A stretch of DNA of 64,000 nt from Escarpia spicata. Its lineage: Eukaryota > Annelida > Polychaeta > Sabellida > Siboglinidae. A program made the position numbers and the translations under genes. The stretch lies in contig OZ023213.1 in assembly GCA_963995525.1 (NCBI GenBank), positions 38,809,449-38,873,448 on the forward strand, read 5' to 3'. The notes beneath the pieces are model-generated. The model worked only from the letters and a program-made list of their open reading frames with translations. It did not search any database and was not told where the DNA came from. Within the stretch, counting starts at the first letter, position 1. Each line of letters starts with the position of its first letter. Of the stretch, positions 12,517 through 23,882 are shown one piece after another.

Positions 12517-12747
12517 CCTACTCGTCATTGGCAGAAAGCTACTTTTTGTAGCAAGGACAAACATTCATTAAATAGAACACAGTGATTCTAAGTGAGTCCA
12601 TAACTGACACACCTTAGCGATATGATAAACGCTTACAGGAATCCGATTTTACAACCGTGATGACACAGATATTCAGAGATTAAATGGTGTATCTTAAAAT
12701 ATCGAAAGGTTCCTTAAAATAGAAAGTATATGTTTCTCACCCAATCT

Positions 12748-13325
12748 GCATACACGTTACAATAAAGCCATGAACATAGTCAAAACAAAACAACTGCAAG
12801 TGTATAAAATAACATATAGAAATGCATGTACAACACAAATCATAAACTTAATCAAAATTTAGTTTTACATATTACAACCTCTGAAATAATCATAACTGTT
12901 GTGACACTGTCATAGTAACTGCAAAGCACATAATACAATATTCAACTTATTATCCATTATAATGATCAAGTTATAACAGTCTCAAAGCAAACTAATAAAA
13001 AGAACATTAACAATTTCATAAGTTATTATTATCATAATATCATGTCACATCGTTCACTGTGTTACTTCTTATTTAGTTGGCTTTTGTAGACAAACAAAGA
13101 CAATGTTAGGTAATATGTCTGATAATGGCCTACCATGAGGTAGTTGTAATATCTTACATGATAATATTATATAAAATGGTAGTATCAATGATGTCCCATT
13201 GCAATCAATCATGTTATAAAATCAAGGCACATTATGAATATTTTAAATTAAATTAATATTGGCTTTTGTAAAAAAAAAAAAAAATTATATTAGGCATTGG
13301 TCACTGGATACATATCAATTATTTA
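12748..13325. repeat. about 570-bp dispersed repeat, copy 1
   Basis: Runs from TGCATACACGTTACAATAAAG to a CACTGGATACATAT end. It is collinear with 23054-23617 at high identity (for example AACCTCTGAAATAATCATAA in both). No coding capacity and no obvious long terminal inverted repeats, so its class is unknown. Confidence 0.8.
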
Positions 13326-13600
13326 TAAAGGTGCTTGCTTATGTTAAACCGCGTCGATCATCACGTCATTAATGCCCAACTTTAACACGCCAGGTTTCCC
13401 GAGCCATGATTACTTCAAAGGTCGCCCGACAGTGAAGTTAGCGTGTCTGTATATGATGAAGAACAAGAGGTGCTATCTCCTCTTGGAACGTCGGCTACAA
13501 TCAGTCGCAACTCCTTTCTGTGTGGTCCTGTTCTTCAGATGTTATGTATGTTTGGCGATGACGCTTTTGATCTTATCTGCCTCTTACAGATGTGACCATT

Positions 13601-13904
13601 TCCTCTAATACTTCCTATTGGATTCTTGCTTGTATGCTAGTGTGGCCAACAATAATAGTTTGCAAGTGTTTCTGTACTTGACTGAAGAGTTGTATTGTAA
13701 TCCATTGCGTACTCGTACCTGTGTATTTTTGGTATCGTTTGTTCAGCTTATAATATTCCATTCCAGTCCCTATTTTTTATTGTGGAAATACTACATAATC
13801 TACACTGCACAGTAACATGAACAAATTGGTGCAGGATTTGAGAAGTATAGTTTATTTGCCTTGAAACATAACCTAAAGTCCATCGCCAAAATAAACACAT
13901 AATT
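13601..13904. mobile_element. 304-bp block present in unit B only
   Basis: Unit A reads GTGACCATTACCTTCGC continuously at about 5986-6002. Unit B has the same flanks separated by this block, with ATT at both edges. Either an insertion in B with a minimal duplication or a deletion in A; the element class is not recognised. Confidence 0.5.
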
Positions 13905-16087
13905 ACCTTCGCAACCTACAGATGCTGACTAAGTATGCCATTTGTTGATGGTTGCTTTCCTGCAAAGATCTTGCTCATGGCAGCGATGTTTACCTACGTG
14001 CTGTAGTGAGTAAATTTGCTTTATTCATTTGAATATGTATTCAACTAGACAAATAGCACGACTGAGCTACTATAGCATGGCATGTTATATGCACTAAATC
14101 AATCTCTGAGTGTGAATCTGCCTGTCTGTCTTTCTGTCTGCCTGTTGTTACCTATACATGGCTGCATGTCTTGGCCGTACCGAACGAAACTTTCCACCGT
14201 TATCCGGGGGAGGGAGAGGGCATAACTATAAAGTGATTGATGGCTGATATAATGTGAATCTATTGTTTTACCCTTCGTAGAATTACACGCTGACGATGTT
14301 TCGAGACGTTAAGCGTATATACGTAACTTAGAACAATCGCAGAAAAGCACGTATAACATTGTGAATAAGTATACACAACTAGCAAAATATACCCGTCCCC
14401 TGAAGGGGTGCCTTGGTACTTGACTGTCGTGATAGCAATATTTACCAAATATTAGAAAACACAGCATCGTTACATAAAGTGACACACCAGGTCGGAGAGA
14501 AAGTTCAGTTCACATACATCAATAGGCACTAGTCGTATTATTGCAGAATTATCAAATAATATTCATATTATTATGCTATGGCTTGAGGGTAGACATATGC
14601 TGCGTTCACACATAGCGGAAGGAGTTTTACTAAACGACTTAAGTTCACGTGTACGGCAATTGCGTAGCTTGGAACAACAGTAGAAAAGACGCGTGGCGTT
14701 GTTGACTACTGTACGTCAAAAACCGGTTTAAAGTTAAGTCTCTTAAGATTTTCCCTGTGAACACGGCATTAAGCATTATTGTGCCAGCATCTACTTCATG
14801 TTGCCAAGTCCATGACGCAGGGGCCGCGTTCCCAAAGTATTTGCCGCGCGCGGGTGGTTCCCGCGATTAGGTTACGTTTTACATATTACACGCACATTAT
14901 GTTTTACGTTTCAAACAACTGATTTACCCCATAAGAGGTGAGAATCTTGATATATATGGGGTATTTTGAAAAACATATAGGTCTTACGTCCTATTCTAAG
15001 GATCGTAGATTAATCCCTGAAAGTTTGGCGCACGAGGTTGAAGCCGTCTAAGAGGAAAACGTTAACCTATCCGCATACTTACACACCCTAGATTATAAGT
15101 CGATAACTACGCAGGGCAAGTATGGTTTCAAATAATCTCCCGGGCACACCACACGTCCGTGCTCTCCTGCAACATAATAATGACGTGGTTATCGCGCGTA
15201 AAAGTGAGTTGATAAAATTAACGGATCGACGGACGTAAAGTGGTCAGATGTTTTAATAATATTTATATAAAAATAACTAAATGTCTCTTACGCTTTCACA
15301 ACATGTCTGAAACATCGGGTATATTGTCTACACCAAATCATATATCTTTATTTAATACAGCGCAAGTAGTTAAACTATACGCTGGATTTATTTGCACTGG
15401 GGTCATCACACACACACAGTCACTCATTATACACTGGTTACAAATAACATTTTAATAAAATAAAAATAAATCTGTCTTGGTAAAATCGATCTGTACTCGA
15501 TCTGTACATGACGAAACGGAGATGTAGAGCTAACCCTCACGAATACGCACGCACGTACGAGCCCACGCACGCACGCACGCACACCCACACACATATTCAT
15601 AAACAAAATCCTATAGGATGTTCTATGTAATGCTTTGCAAAGGGTTTTTCTCTCATGGTTTCTTGAAACGCACATGTTTAACTGTCCGACAGTATAGTTG
15701 AGGAATTTGGCGTTGCATTTAGTGATAAAGTGATAATCTACGATATGAAAACTCGTGTGAAATTTTGTTTGTGGTCACTGCAGCGACTTTATGAACATTC
15801 TGCCCGATGACGGATACTCTTTCTACATTTTAGTCACATTTAAACATTTGTAGTTCCTCATAAATTTATCTTATTGTTTTTATCTCATTCTTCTAATTAT
15901 TTATTTATTTGATAATTACCATTTAAATACATTTTTAGTTACATTCTAAATGTACTGCTATAATTGTTAAAATGTCATATTCCTACATGTTACTCTTATA
16001 CCCATTGAGCTCTAATTAAGATAACTATATTAGTATATTTATGTGTTTACAGTACCTTTTAATTTGTGTTTGTATTGTACTTTACTT

Positions 16088-16400
16088 GGAGCGCAGTGGC
16101 GCAGTGAACAGAGCATCGGCCTCTCAATCTCCAAAGAACCCGGGTTCGAATCATATGCTGCTGCTGTGTCGAACTTTGGGAAGTGTGTCCACTCTGCGCT
16201 GTTCCAGTTCACTCAGCTGTATGAATGAGTACCTGGCTATAGACAGTGGTGGATATTTATGTACGAATAGTCTTGCAGCGTGGCTGAATGCTTCTGAGAT
16301 CAGACGAGATGGTATTGGATTGAACTGTTCTGCCAGGGAGTAATGTGTAAAGCGCTTTGAGTAGTCCTGAGGACTGGATGCTACGTTATACAAGAATTTA
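16088..16400 (+). mobile_element. tRNA-derived SINE, copy 1
   Basis: Head carries a pol III A box (AGTGGCGCAGTG, 16095-16106) and B box (GGTTCGAATC, 16143-16152) spaced as in a tRNA. An unrelated body follows, then a 3' tail with AAAGCGCTTTGAG, a hairpin AGTCCTGAGGACT and a TACGTTATACAAG end. The CGCTATATAA-type ending (clearer in copy 2) resembles L2-type LINE tails, suggesting an L2 partner for mobilisation (inference). It is not a working tRNA gene: there is no cloverleaf beyond the boxes. Confidence 0.85.
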
Positions 16401-16989
16401 GGTTTTTTACTTTTTTAAATCACATATTTCATTAGAAACATTAAAAAAGTTTACTTATATATAATTGTTATATTATGTTTTAACTACATCATGCGCGCGC
16501 GCGTGTGTGTGTGTGTGTGCGTGCGTGTGTATGTATTCTTATCTAAAGTAGCTTATTCGTTGTATTTTTATAATTGTGTAACTTGGTATCGATGTTTTAT
16601 AACGTGTAAAGTGCCACGAACAATCTTAATCTATTTTGAATTGGCGTTATAGTAAATACACATATATCATTATAATGTACCTATGACCCCAATCAATTAA
16701 CTCAGCAGATTTTGTGTTGATGTCAACAAGCGCAAACGAGGCCAAAATACCCAAATAACACCAATTCACACCTGCGCGACCTGTTTAATTTGGTCACGTA
16801 AATGTCAATGTGTCGCCACCTCCTATAACAAATGGAGACTGGCACAGCGGCAAGTGAATTGTCACGCAGAGAGATGGTAAACGTGCGTCAGCGAACATAT
16901 GTGGTTTTCACATGCAATTTTCCGAAATAAGTGCGAAGGCAATACCGTATATCATTCAAGGTGAACCGAGTGACGTTAATTACAAAAAA

Positions 16990-17697
16990 ACGCTAAGAAT
17001 AATGTGGTTTAACAACACTAAAGACACAGCTATAAAGATCAGATGTAGAGATTATTACAAGAATCATTCCAGAACTGAGATATTTTAATTATGAAAGACG
17101 CATAAAAGTATGTGCTTCAACAACATTAAAGATAAGGATATTGAGAGGAGATCAGATATAGAGAAGAGCTTCTAAACAAATTCCGGTGCGTTATGAAAGA
17201 CGATTAACATATACTGGTTTAACAACATCACGTAGAAGCTAAAATGGAGATCGAAGAAATGTTCAAGAAATGACATGACTTGGTCAATATTGATCGATAT
17301 ATTGTTTCTCACTTGACAAATGTAGAAGAACCAGAGGAACCGACATAACGATATTGACAGAATATTGTAGACTATAATTATCTCAGAAGCATAAATATCT
17401 CAGAGAACGATCAATTGTTGTTTTTCCTCGTGGGACCCTCGCACCGGGGTGAGGCTTGGGCCATGTACTGTTGTACCGCTCTTTATGTTATTGCCCTACA
17501 AACGTCATCCATCTTTCTAAAACCCCTTTCTGAGCGTTACTTCAATGGACCAAAGCACATATTGAGTGCATAAAAGCCAGCAGCGTGACACTGCATTAAA
17601 ATTGACAAGTAGTGTATCTGAGAAGAGCGGGATACACATAGTTGGATAAACGTACGACCGTCGAGAAGTCATGGGCTTACTTGACCAATTGCCGTAT
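16990..17697 (+). mobile_element. CR1-like 3' fragment in C1
   Basis: Decayed C-terminal coding blocks (for example ATGTGGTTTAACAACACTAA and GAGAGGAGATCAGATATA) match 1660-1710 of the first element. The fragment ends in AGCGGGATACACATAG and the hairpin tail AAGTC-ATG-GGCTT (17666-17678). Internal duplication of the GTGGTTTAACAAC-type block is visible. Confidence 0.65.
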
Positions 17698-17700
17698 GCC

Positions 17701-17709
17701 ACACACACA

Positions 17710-17756
<47 letters not shown>

Positions 17757-17757
17757 C
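17701..17757. repeat. (CACG)n microsatellite
   Basis: A short CA run, then about eleven GCAC tetranucleotides, between unit C1 and an L2-like 3' scrap (about 17758-17925) related to 8470-8640. Confidence 0.95.
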
Positions 17758-18253
17758 GTTGTAGGTCGTGTCGAAGTCTAATGTGCAATTGTGTGCAGTA
17801 GGTAGGCAGATTGAAACTGAATGTACTGGTCTTCCAAACATATCTCATGTGTATGTTTATGTCTTATCACAGCGTGAGCTCAAAGAAAACGTTCCAAACT
17901 ATGCCAAACGTTCTATGGAAAAGGTTTATATTTCGTTTGTGGTCACCACAGTGATTTTGTGGAACATTCTGCCCGATGACGGATACTCTCTTTATATTTT
18001 GTCGCACTTGAACATCTGTAGTTCCTCATAAATTAATTTAACTTATTGTTTTCATCCTATTCTTCTAATTACTTAGTTTTTATAATTACAATTTAAATAC
18101 ATTATTTTAGTTACATTCTCAATTTAGTGCTATTGTTTTAAAAATGTCATATTTATACATATTACTCTATACACATTGAGCTCTAATTAAGATAACTATA
18201 TTAGTATATTTATGTATTTACAGTACATTTTAGTTTGTGTTTGTATTGTACTT

Positions 18254-18547
18254 GGAGCGCAGTGGCGCAGTGCCTTGAGCACCGGCCTCTCAATCTCCAA
18301 AGAACCCGGGTTCGAATCACATGCTGCTGCTGTGTCGAACTTTGGGCAGGTGTGTCCACTCTGCGCTGTTTCAGTTCACTCAGCTGTATGAATGAGTACC
18401 TGGCTATATGAATGAGTACCTGGCTATAGACAGTTGTGGATATTTCTGTACGAATAGTCTTGATGGTTTTCGATTGAATAGTGCTACCAGGGTGTAAAGC
18501 GTTTTGAGCAGTCCTAAGGACTGGATACTACGCTATATAAGACTTAC
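18254..18547 (+). mobile_element. tRNA-derived SINE, copy 2
   Basis: Same head as copy 1 (A box 18261-18272, B box 18309-18318) and a better-preserved 3' end, TACGCTATATAAG. It differs by a 20-bp tandem duplication (TGAATGAGTACCTGGCTATA twice, about 18388-18427) and a body deletion. Confidence 0.85.
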
Positions 18548-19104
18548 CTTTTTATTTTTTTAAATCATATATTTCAGTAGAAACATTTAAAAAGTATATT
18601 TATATATAATTGCTATATTGTGTTTTATTGCATCGTGTGTGTGTGTGCGCGCGCGCGCATGCGTGTGTGTATTTTTTTTAAATCTAAAGTAGCTTATTCG
18701 TTGTATGTTTACAATTGTGTAACTTGGTATCGATGTTTTATAACGTGTAAAGTGCCACGAACAATCTTAACCTATTTTGAATTGGCGTTATAGTAAATAC
18801 ACATATATCATTATAATGTACCTATGACCCCAATCAATTAACTCAGCAAATTGTGTGTTGATGTCAATCAAGCACAAACGAGGCCAAAATACCCAAATAA
18901 CACCAATTCACATCTGCGCCACCTGTTTTTATTGGTCACATAAATATCAATGTGTCACCACCTCCTATAACAAATGGAGACTGGTACAGCGGGGTGAACT
19001 GTCACGCAGAGAGATGGTAAACGGGCGTCAGTGGTTTTCACATGCAATTTTCCTAAATAATTGCGTAGGCAATGCGATATATCATTCACGGTGAACCGAG
19101 GGAC

Positions 19105-19666
19105 CTTATTTACGAAAAACGCTTTAAAAATGTGGTTTAACAACACTAAAGACACTGCGATAAAGATTTGATGTACATAATATTACTAGAACCATTCCAG
19201 AACTGAGAGACCTTAATTATGAAAGACGCATAAAAGAATGTGCTTCAACAACATTAAATAAATTAATATCAAGAAATTACATGAATATTGATCGATGTAG
19301 TGTTTCTCACTCGACAAATTTAGAAGTACCAGAGGAAACGACGTAACGATATTGACAGAATGATCTCAGAGAACGATTAATTGTTTTTTTTCCTCGTGGG
19401 TCCTTTGCACCGGGGGGAGGCTTAGGCCATGTACTGTTGTACCTCTCTTTACGTTATTGCCCTCCAAACGTCACCATTCTTCCTAAAACCCCTTTTTACG
19501 CGTTACTTCAAATGACAAAAGCACATATTGATTCCGTAAAAGTCAGCAGCGTGAGACTGTGTTAAAATTGACAAGTAGTGTATCTGAGAAGAGCGGGATA
19601 CACTTAATTGAATAAACGTAGGACCGTCGAGAAGCCATAGGCTTATTTGACCAATTGCCGTATGGG
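19105..19666 (+). mobile_element. CR1-like 3' fragment in C2
   Basis: Paralogue of 16990-17697, ending in the hairpin tail AAGCC-ATA-GGCTT (19632-19644). Confidence 0.6.
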
Positions 19667-19669
19667 TTT

Positions 19670-20545
19670 TGTTCTGTTTTCAATAATAATCTTGTTCATT
19701 ATTGTTAAGTGATCCATTCGTTGACCTGAGGTTAAATAAAGGCTGTGTATTATTGTAATTAAACAAATTGCAAATAGTCTCTTGGTCAATATTCCGTCAC
19801 GCTGCAATTACCGCGCTAAGCTCTATTCGGTCACACACACACGCACGCACGCACGCCACACACAAATCCACCACTGTATGTAGCCAAGCACTCATTGTTA
19901 CAGTTGCATGGACAATGGCACCATGGAGTGAACCGAATAATTGCCAAGGCTTTTAAACGGAAGCAAAAGGATTGGAAACCTGGTACCTTAGACTGAGAAT
20001 ACGTTGTTTTGTTACCGCGCTCCTACATATTATCACCGGCATACTGACGTGTGTGCGTCAGTGTCAACATGTATCCGTGTATGCGTACGAGCGTGTTTAG
20101 TTAGGTGTGGGTGTGAATATAAATTACCTGTATAAGAATTACCGTGACATGGGTGTTTTCCTAAGTTACTACACGTAGTTTTGAATAAAAAGTTTAGCCT
20201 TCAGACTGAAATATTGTGTTCTACCTGTATATGGCCTTCAGTGGAGAATGGCGAGCGATAAAATGTATTTCTTGATGCGTAGTTATACTTTGGTAACTGC
20301 GACATTTCTAAAAAAATTGGGGAAAATGTCATCAATTAAAAGCAGTATGCCAGTTCTGCACGCACATTGGTCATCATCTTAATAGGTGCTACGCGTTCGA
20401 TTAGGATTTTTTTGCTGAGGCGTAAAAGTCAGAAAGTATCCTGTTCTGGCTAGAATGAATGCGCACCTGTTGTGTAGCTATGTTTGGTTGACATAGAAGA
20501 ATCTAGTATAAATGTATTTAAACTAACGGTATACCAAGGTTTAAC
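19670..20545. other. no gene seen
   Basis: Small CACG repeats (about 19832-19860) and otherwise unremarkable AT-rich sequence. Confidence 0.4.
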
Positions 20546-20556
20546 TGTTTCAAAAA

Positions 20557-20702
20557 CACCATGGCGTACAAAGGTTTACCATGATATTCCATGGTGATAT
20601 TGTATACCATGTACGATGGTATTTCACTGTATGATATATCATGGTTTGCTAGTTTTAGAACACCATGGTGTGGCATTGTATTTTATCATGTTAAATCATG
20701 GT
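20557..20702. repeat. cluster of CATG-centred palindromes
   Basis: Eight CATG cores in about 146 bp, mostly as ACCATGGT, TACCATG or ATCATGGTT variants, far above chance. It may be a decayed short tandem palindrome or a fold-back element. Confidence 0.6.
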
Positions 20703-20814
20703 TTATTTTCATAAAATTCAGTTTGACAGGAACCAGAAACGTATTTATCTGGTGTCGACACGACTACGTCGGCCCCAGTGGCAATGGTGGCACCACTTTA
20801 CGAATCGTAGTACT

Positions 20815-21062
20815 AGAGATCATCTCAGAAAGTCGATGTTTGATATGAGACGAAATTATTTTAAACTGGCCTCAGCCTCCACCCCTCAGACGAAAGTTTG
20901 TAAACATTGATATGATGACAGTAATTTATTAACAGTATCGATCCGAATCATAAATTATCGATGTCCGACGCCAAACAAAATTGCCTATGATCCCCTCCTC
21001 CCCCAAATGAAAGTAATTTCGTCTAATATTGCACATCGACGTTCTGTGATGATCCCTAGATC
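20815..21062. mobile_element. TIR element (MITE), copy 1
   Basis: Ends GAGATCATCTCAG and CTGTGATGATCCC are inverted repeats and are bordered by TA on both sides (ACTA / TAGA). Interior blocks (TATGAGACGAAATTA, GTTTGTAAACATTGATATGATGA, GACATCGA-type) recur inverted in the element at 29788-30015. Confidence 0.7.
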
Positions 21063-21780
21063 AAGCCTACTCAATATAATGTTTAAACAAGTATACATTT
21101 GCAACAAAACTTAATTTATTAATATTAAATGCCACAATAAGTCATTGTAAAGTGAGGCCGCTTCTCAACGTGAAAGTAATACATTCTACCTGACGTCATG
21201 TTAACTACAGCTGCATTAAGTACCAGGTTGTTTATGACAAAGTACAGAGTACTGCTTGTATATTTTGGCATTAAATGGAGGTTATCTCTTCACCGGTGTT
21301 ATATTAAAACATAATGTTGTTAAGACTACAATAAATACGTAATAAATACGTTGGCAAATTGCATTCCATAAGCCCGAAACATTGCTCGCTATTTGATCTT
21401 TTAGCCCGCGAAAAGTAAACAAAACATTCCGATTGTAAACAACTCTACTGGCCATGTATCGGACGCTGGTTCAGCTAACCATAAACCTCCTTGCTGTTCA
21501 GCACGGTAGCGATATTTCCACTCAAGAAAAACAATTAAGCGAACTGTCTCTTAATAATTAATACACAGGATAATTCGGGTCACGAAACAGACCACCATCT
21601 TTAATCCTTGAGTCTACTGTAATTTGTCATTATAAAAGTGCATCAGAACTAACACAATATGTATATACTGCATACCTTTTATGTACACAATAATTAGTTA
21701 ATTAAACAGTGGACGGAAATTATTCACAAGTATTGGTAAATAAATGCTTCTATCATTACCTTCTAAATTAACTTTATGAA
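21063..21780. other. no gene seen
   Basis: AT-rich; no exon, repeat or element that I can support. Confidence 0.4.
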
Positions 21781-21788
21781 AATTATGT

Positions 21789-21856
21789 CGAAATTATCTA
21801 TTTAGAAAGTATTGACATATGTTCATATTAAAATACTTTCTAAATAGATAATTTCG
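21789..21856. repeat. perfect 25-bp inverted repeat hairpin
   Basis: Arms 21789-21813 and 21832-21856 are exact reverse complements (core CTATTTAGAAAGTATT) around an 18-nt loop. The transcript of either strand would fold as a perfect 25-bp stem. It is not in a recognised element. Confidence 0.8.
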
Positions 21857-21959
21857 CACCAAGAATTTTGATGTGACTTCATTATCATATCAACAGTGAT
21901 ATCATTTTCAAAAATTAATTTTGACAACTTCATCACTCTAGAATATTGTAGGTGTTTTA

Positions 21960-23050
21960 AATGAGTACATCTGATTTTATTGCAGTACAATATACAAAAT
22001 GCACACTGCATTCAACCCGATTACGTTGCCACTGTAAACAAGTTGCCATTGCAGTGTTGAAACTATTACATGCAACATTTCTCCCTTGTAAGCCACAACC
22101 GCCATCCTGTCTAATACATCAAGTTTTGCAACCTTTCCCTCCATTAAGAAGGGTCTTACTATGGGGTGATTTCATAAGTATGCAAAGTTCAGAAAAGTGT
22201 AGCGTGTATTTTTTTAAATGTTCACACCCCACCCCCACCCCATGTGGGACTTGCTATTTTATGTGATCCAATATGGCTCCAGAAGTCAAAGGCACTACCG
22301 ACTGGATTCAACAGATGTGACATGGTCGTCAAGACATAACTCAACACGCTGCCCAATTCCGATATACAGAGGGGCGTCAAAGTGCATTAATATAGGTTCT
22401 ACCGAATAAGTGGTACCTCTGTATCAATTTATTTCCCTGTGATATGTTGCAACAACAAACACACGACACACATATATATATATATATAATTCTTTACATA
22501 TTTTTTTCGGACTTTCCAAACCTATGCAACCACCCCCGACATTTATATACGTTTCTATAATCACAATGCTCAGCACAGTTTCTACCATCTCAGTTTACAT
22601 TCATGAAAATCACAGTAAAGTTTTACCAAAAACAGTTTATGAGCAAAATTGTTTATATAGTACAGCATTATATGTAGATTGTAGCATTGCATTTGAACAA
22701 AACATGTTATAACTAAGTGTAAACATCGCCTGAACGACTCAGTCACTCATCACAGCAGTTCCACATCAGACATGATAATGGAAGTTTTAAAACCCCAAAA
22801 TTGATTATGGTTCCTGGTATAATAACATCATAACTCCAGAAAACTCAGATTATTAAAATATGATGCTGTCTCTGCATCTTTTAACATCCAAATCTACCTA
22901 CTAAGCATAACAGCCTATAAGAATTACCTTGCCTTTGCTTAGTCTTGGAAATCACACCAATAGCTGACTCAACGCGCATCTAAAAGCACATGCGATACCT
23001 TGAATATTCAGCGTTTGCCATACCCACAGCACACCTAACCATAACAAATA
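21960..23050. other. no gene seen
   Basis: Contains a 101-codon open frame (21961-22266) without recognisable motif or splice context, and a short AT microsatellite near 22471-22489. Confidence 0.4.
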
Positions 23051-23053
23051 AAA

Positions 23054-23617
23054 TGTGCATACACGTTACAATAAAGTATCAACAAAGTAAAAACAAAACA
23101 ACTGTAAGTGTATAAAATAACATAGAAATGCATGTACAACACAAATCATACACTTAATAAAAATTTAGTTTTACATATTGCAACCTCTGAAATAATCATA
23201 ACTGTTATGACACTGTCATAGTAACTGCAAAGCACATTATACAATATTCAACTTATGATCCATTGTAATGACCAAGTTATAACAGTCTCAAAGCAAACTA
23301 ATAAAAACATTAACAATTTCACAAGGTTATTTATATAATATGTCACATCGTTCACTGTGTTACTTCTTATGTAGTTGCCTTTTTGTAGACAAACAAAGAC
23401 AATATTAAGTAGTCTCATAATGGCATCCATACAGTAGTTGTAATATCCAACATGATAGTATTATATAAAATGGTAGTATCAAAACTGTCCCATTGCAATC
23501 AGTCATATTATTAAATCAAGCACATGATGAATATTTTCAATTAAATTAGTATTGGCTTTTGTGAAAACCATACTATATCTTAGACATTGAACACTGGATA
23601 CATATAAATTATATCCA
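23054..23617. repeat. about 565-bp dispersed repeat, copy 2
   Basis: Partner of 12748-13325 in the same orientation, from GTGCATACACGTTACAATAAAG to CACTGGATACATATAAATTA. Confidence 0.8.
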
Positions 23618-23882
23618 AACATATTAAGCATATTTTTGTTTTGCTATAGTTAAAGTAGAATTTTTTCCAACTACTTTAGTAACATAAGAGTGTGGGGGGG
23701 TCCAGTGACAACCAAATCACTAAAACAAAAAGTACAAATGTAGGAACTGTCACAGAGGCTGCTGATCCTGGACAGGACAGTTTCAATCACCTCATCGGGA
23801 AAATCCATCATTAACAGAATCCATTGTTAAATTTAAGGAAATTTTTCAAAATGCTAAAAGCCATCACTTTAATGGCGAGGAG

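Larger units (their letters stand above)
12360..15640. repeat. segmental duplication, unit B
   Basis: Paralogue of 3850-7790. Relative to A it lacks the 4791-5857 retrotransposon. It has about 580 bp of a dispersed repeat (12748-13325) in place of the A promoter region (about 4265-4616), carries an extra 304-bp block (about 13601-13904), and has a short (CA)n. Many substitutions separate the units, so the duplication is not very recent. Confidence 0.9.
15766..17697. repeat. tandem duplication, unit C1
   Basis: Collinear with 17933-19666. It begins TTGTTTGTGGTCACTGCAG and ends at CAATTGCCGTATG. It contains a SINE, a (GC)/(TG) tract, a GGTCACGTAAATGTCAATGTG block and a decayed CR1-like 3' end, all in the same order in C2. 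The SINE insertion predates the duplication. Confidence 0.85.
17933..19666. repeat. tandem duplication, unit C2
   Basis: Second copy of C1, about 200 bp shorter. Much of the difference lies in the SINE body and in the CR1-like fragment. Because C1 and C2 share the CR1-like tail, the tails at 17666 and 19632 are not independent insertions. Confidence 0.85.

Noticed and set aside
16088..18547. tRNA genes at the GGTTCGAATC motifs
   Set aside because: Only the A and B boxes are tRNA-like; acceptor and anticodon stems do not pair and the sequence continues into a shared SINE body.
21961..22266. 101-codon open frame as a gene
   Set aside because: No start context, no domain, composition like the flanking DNA.
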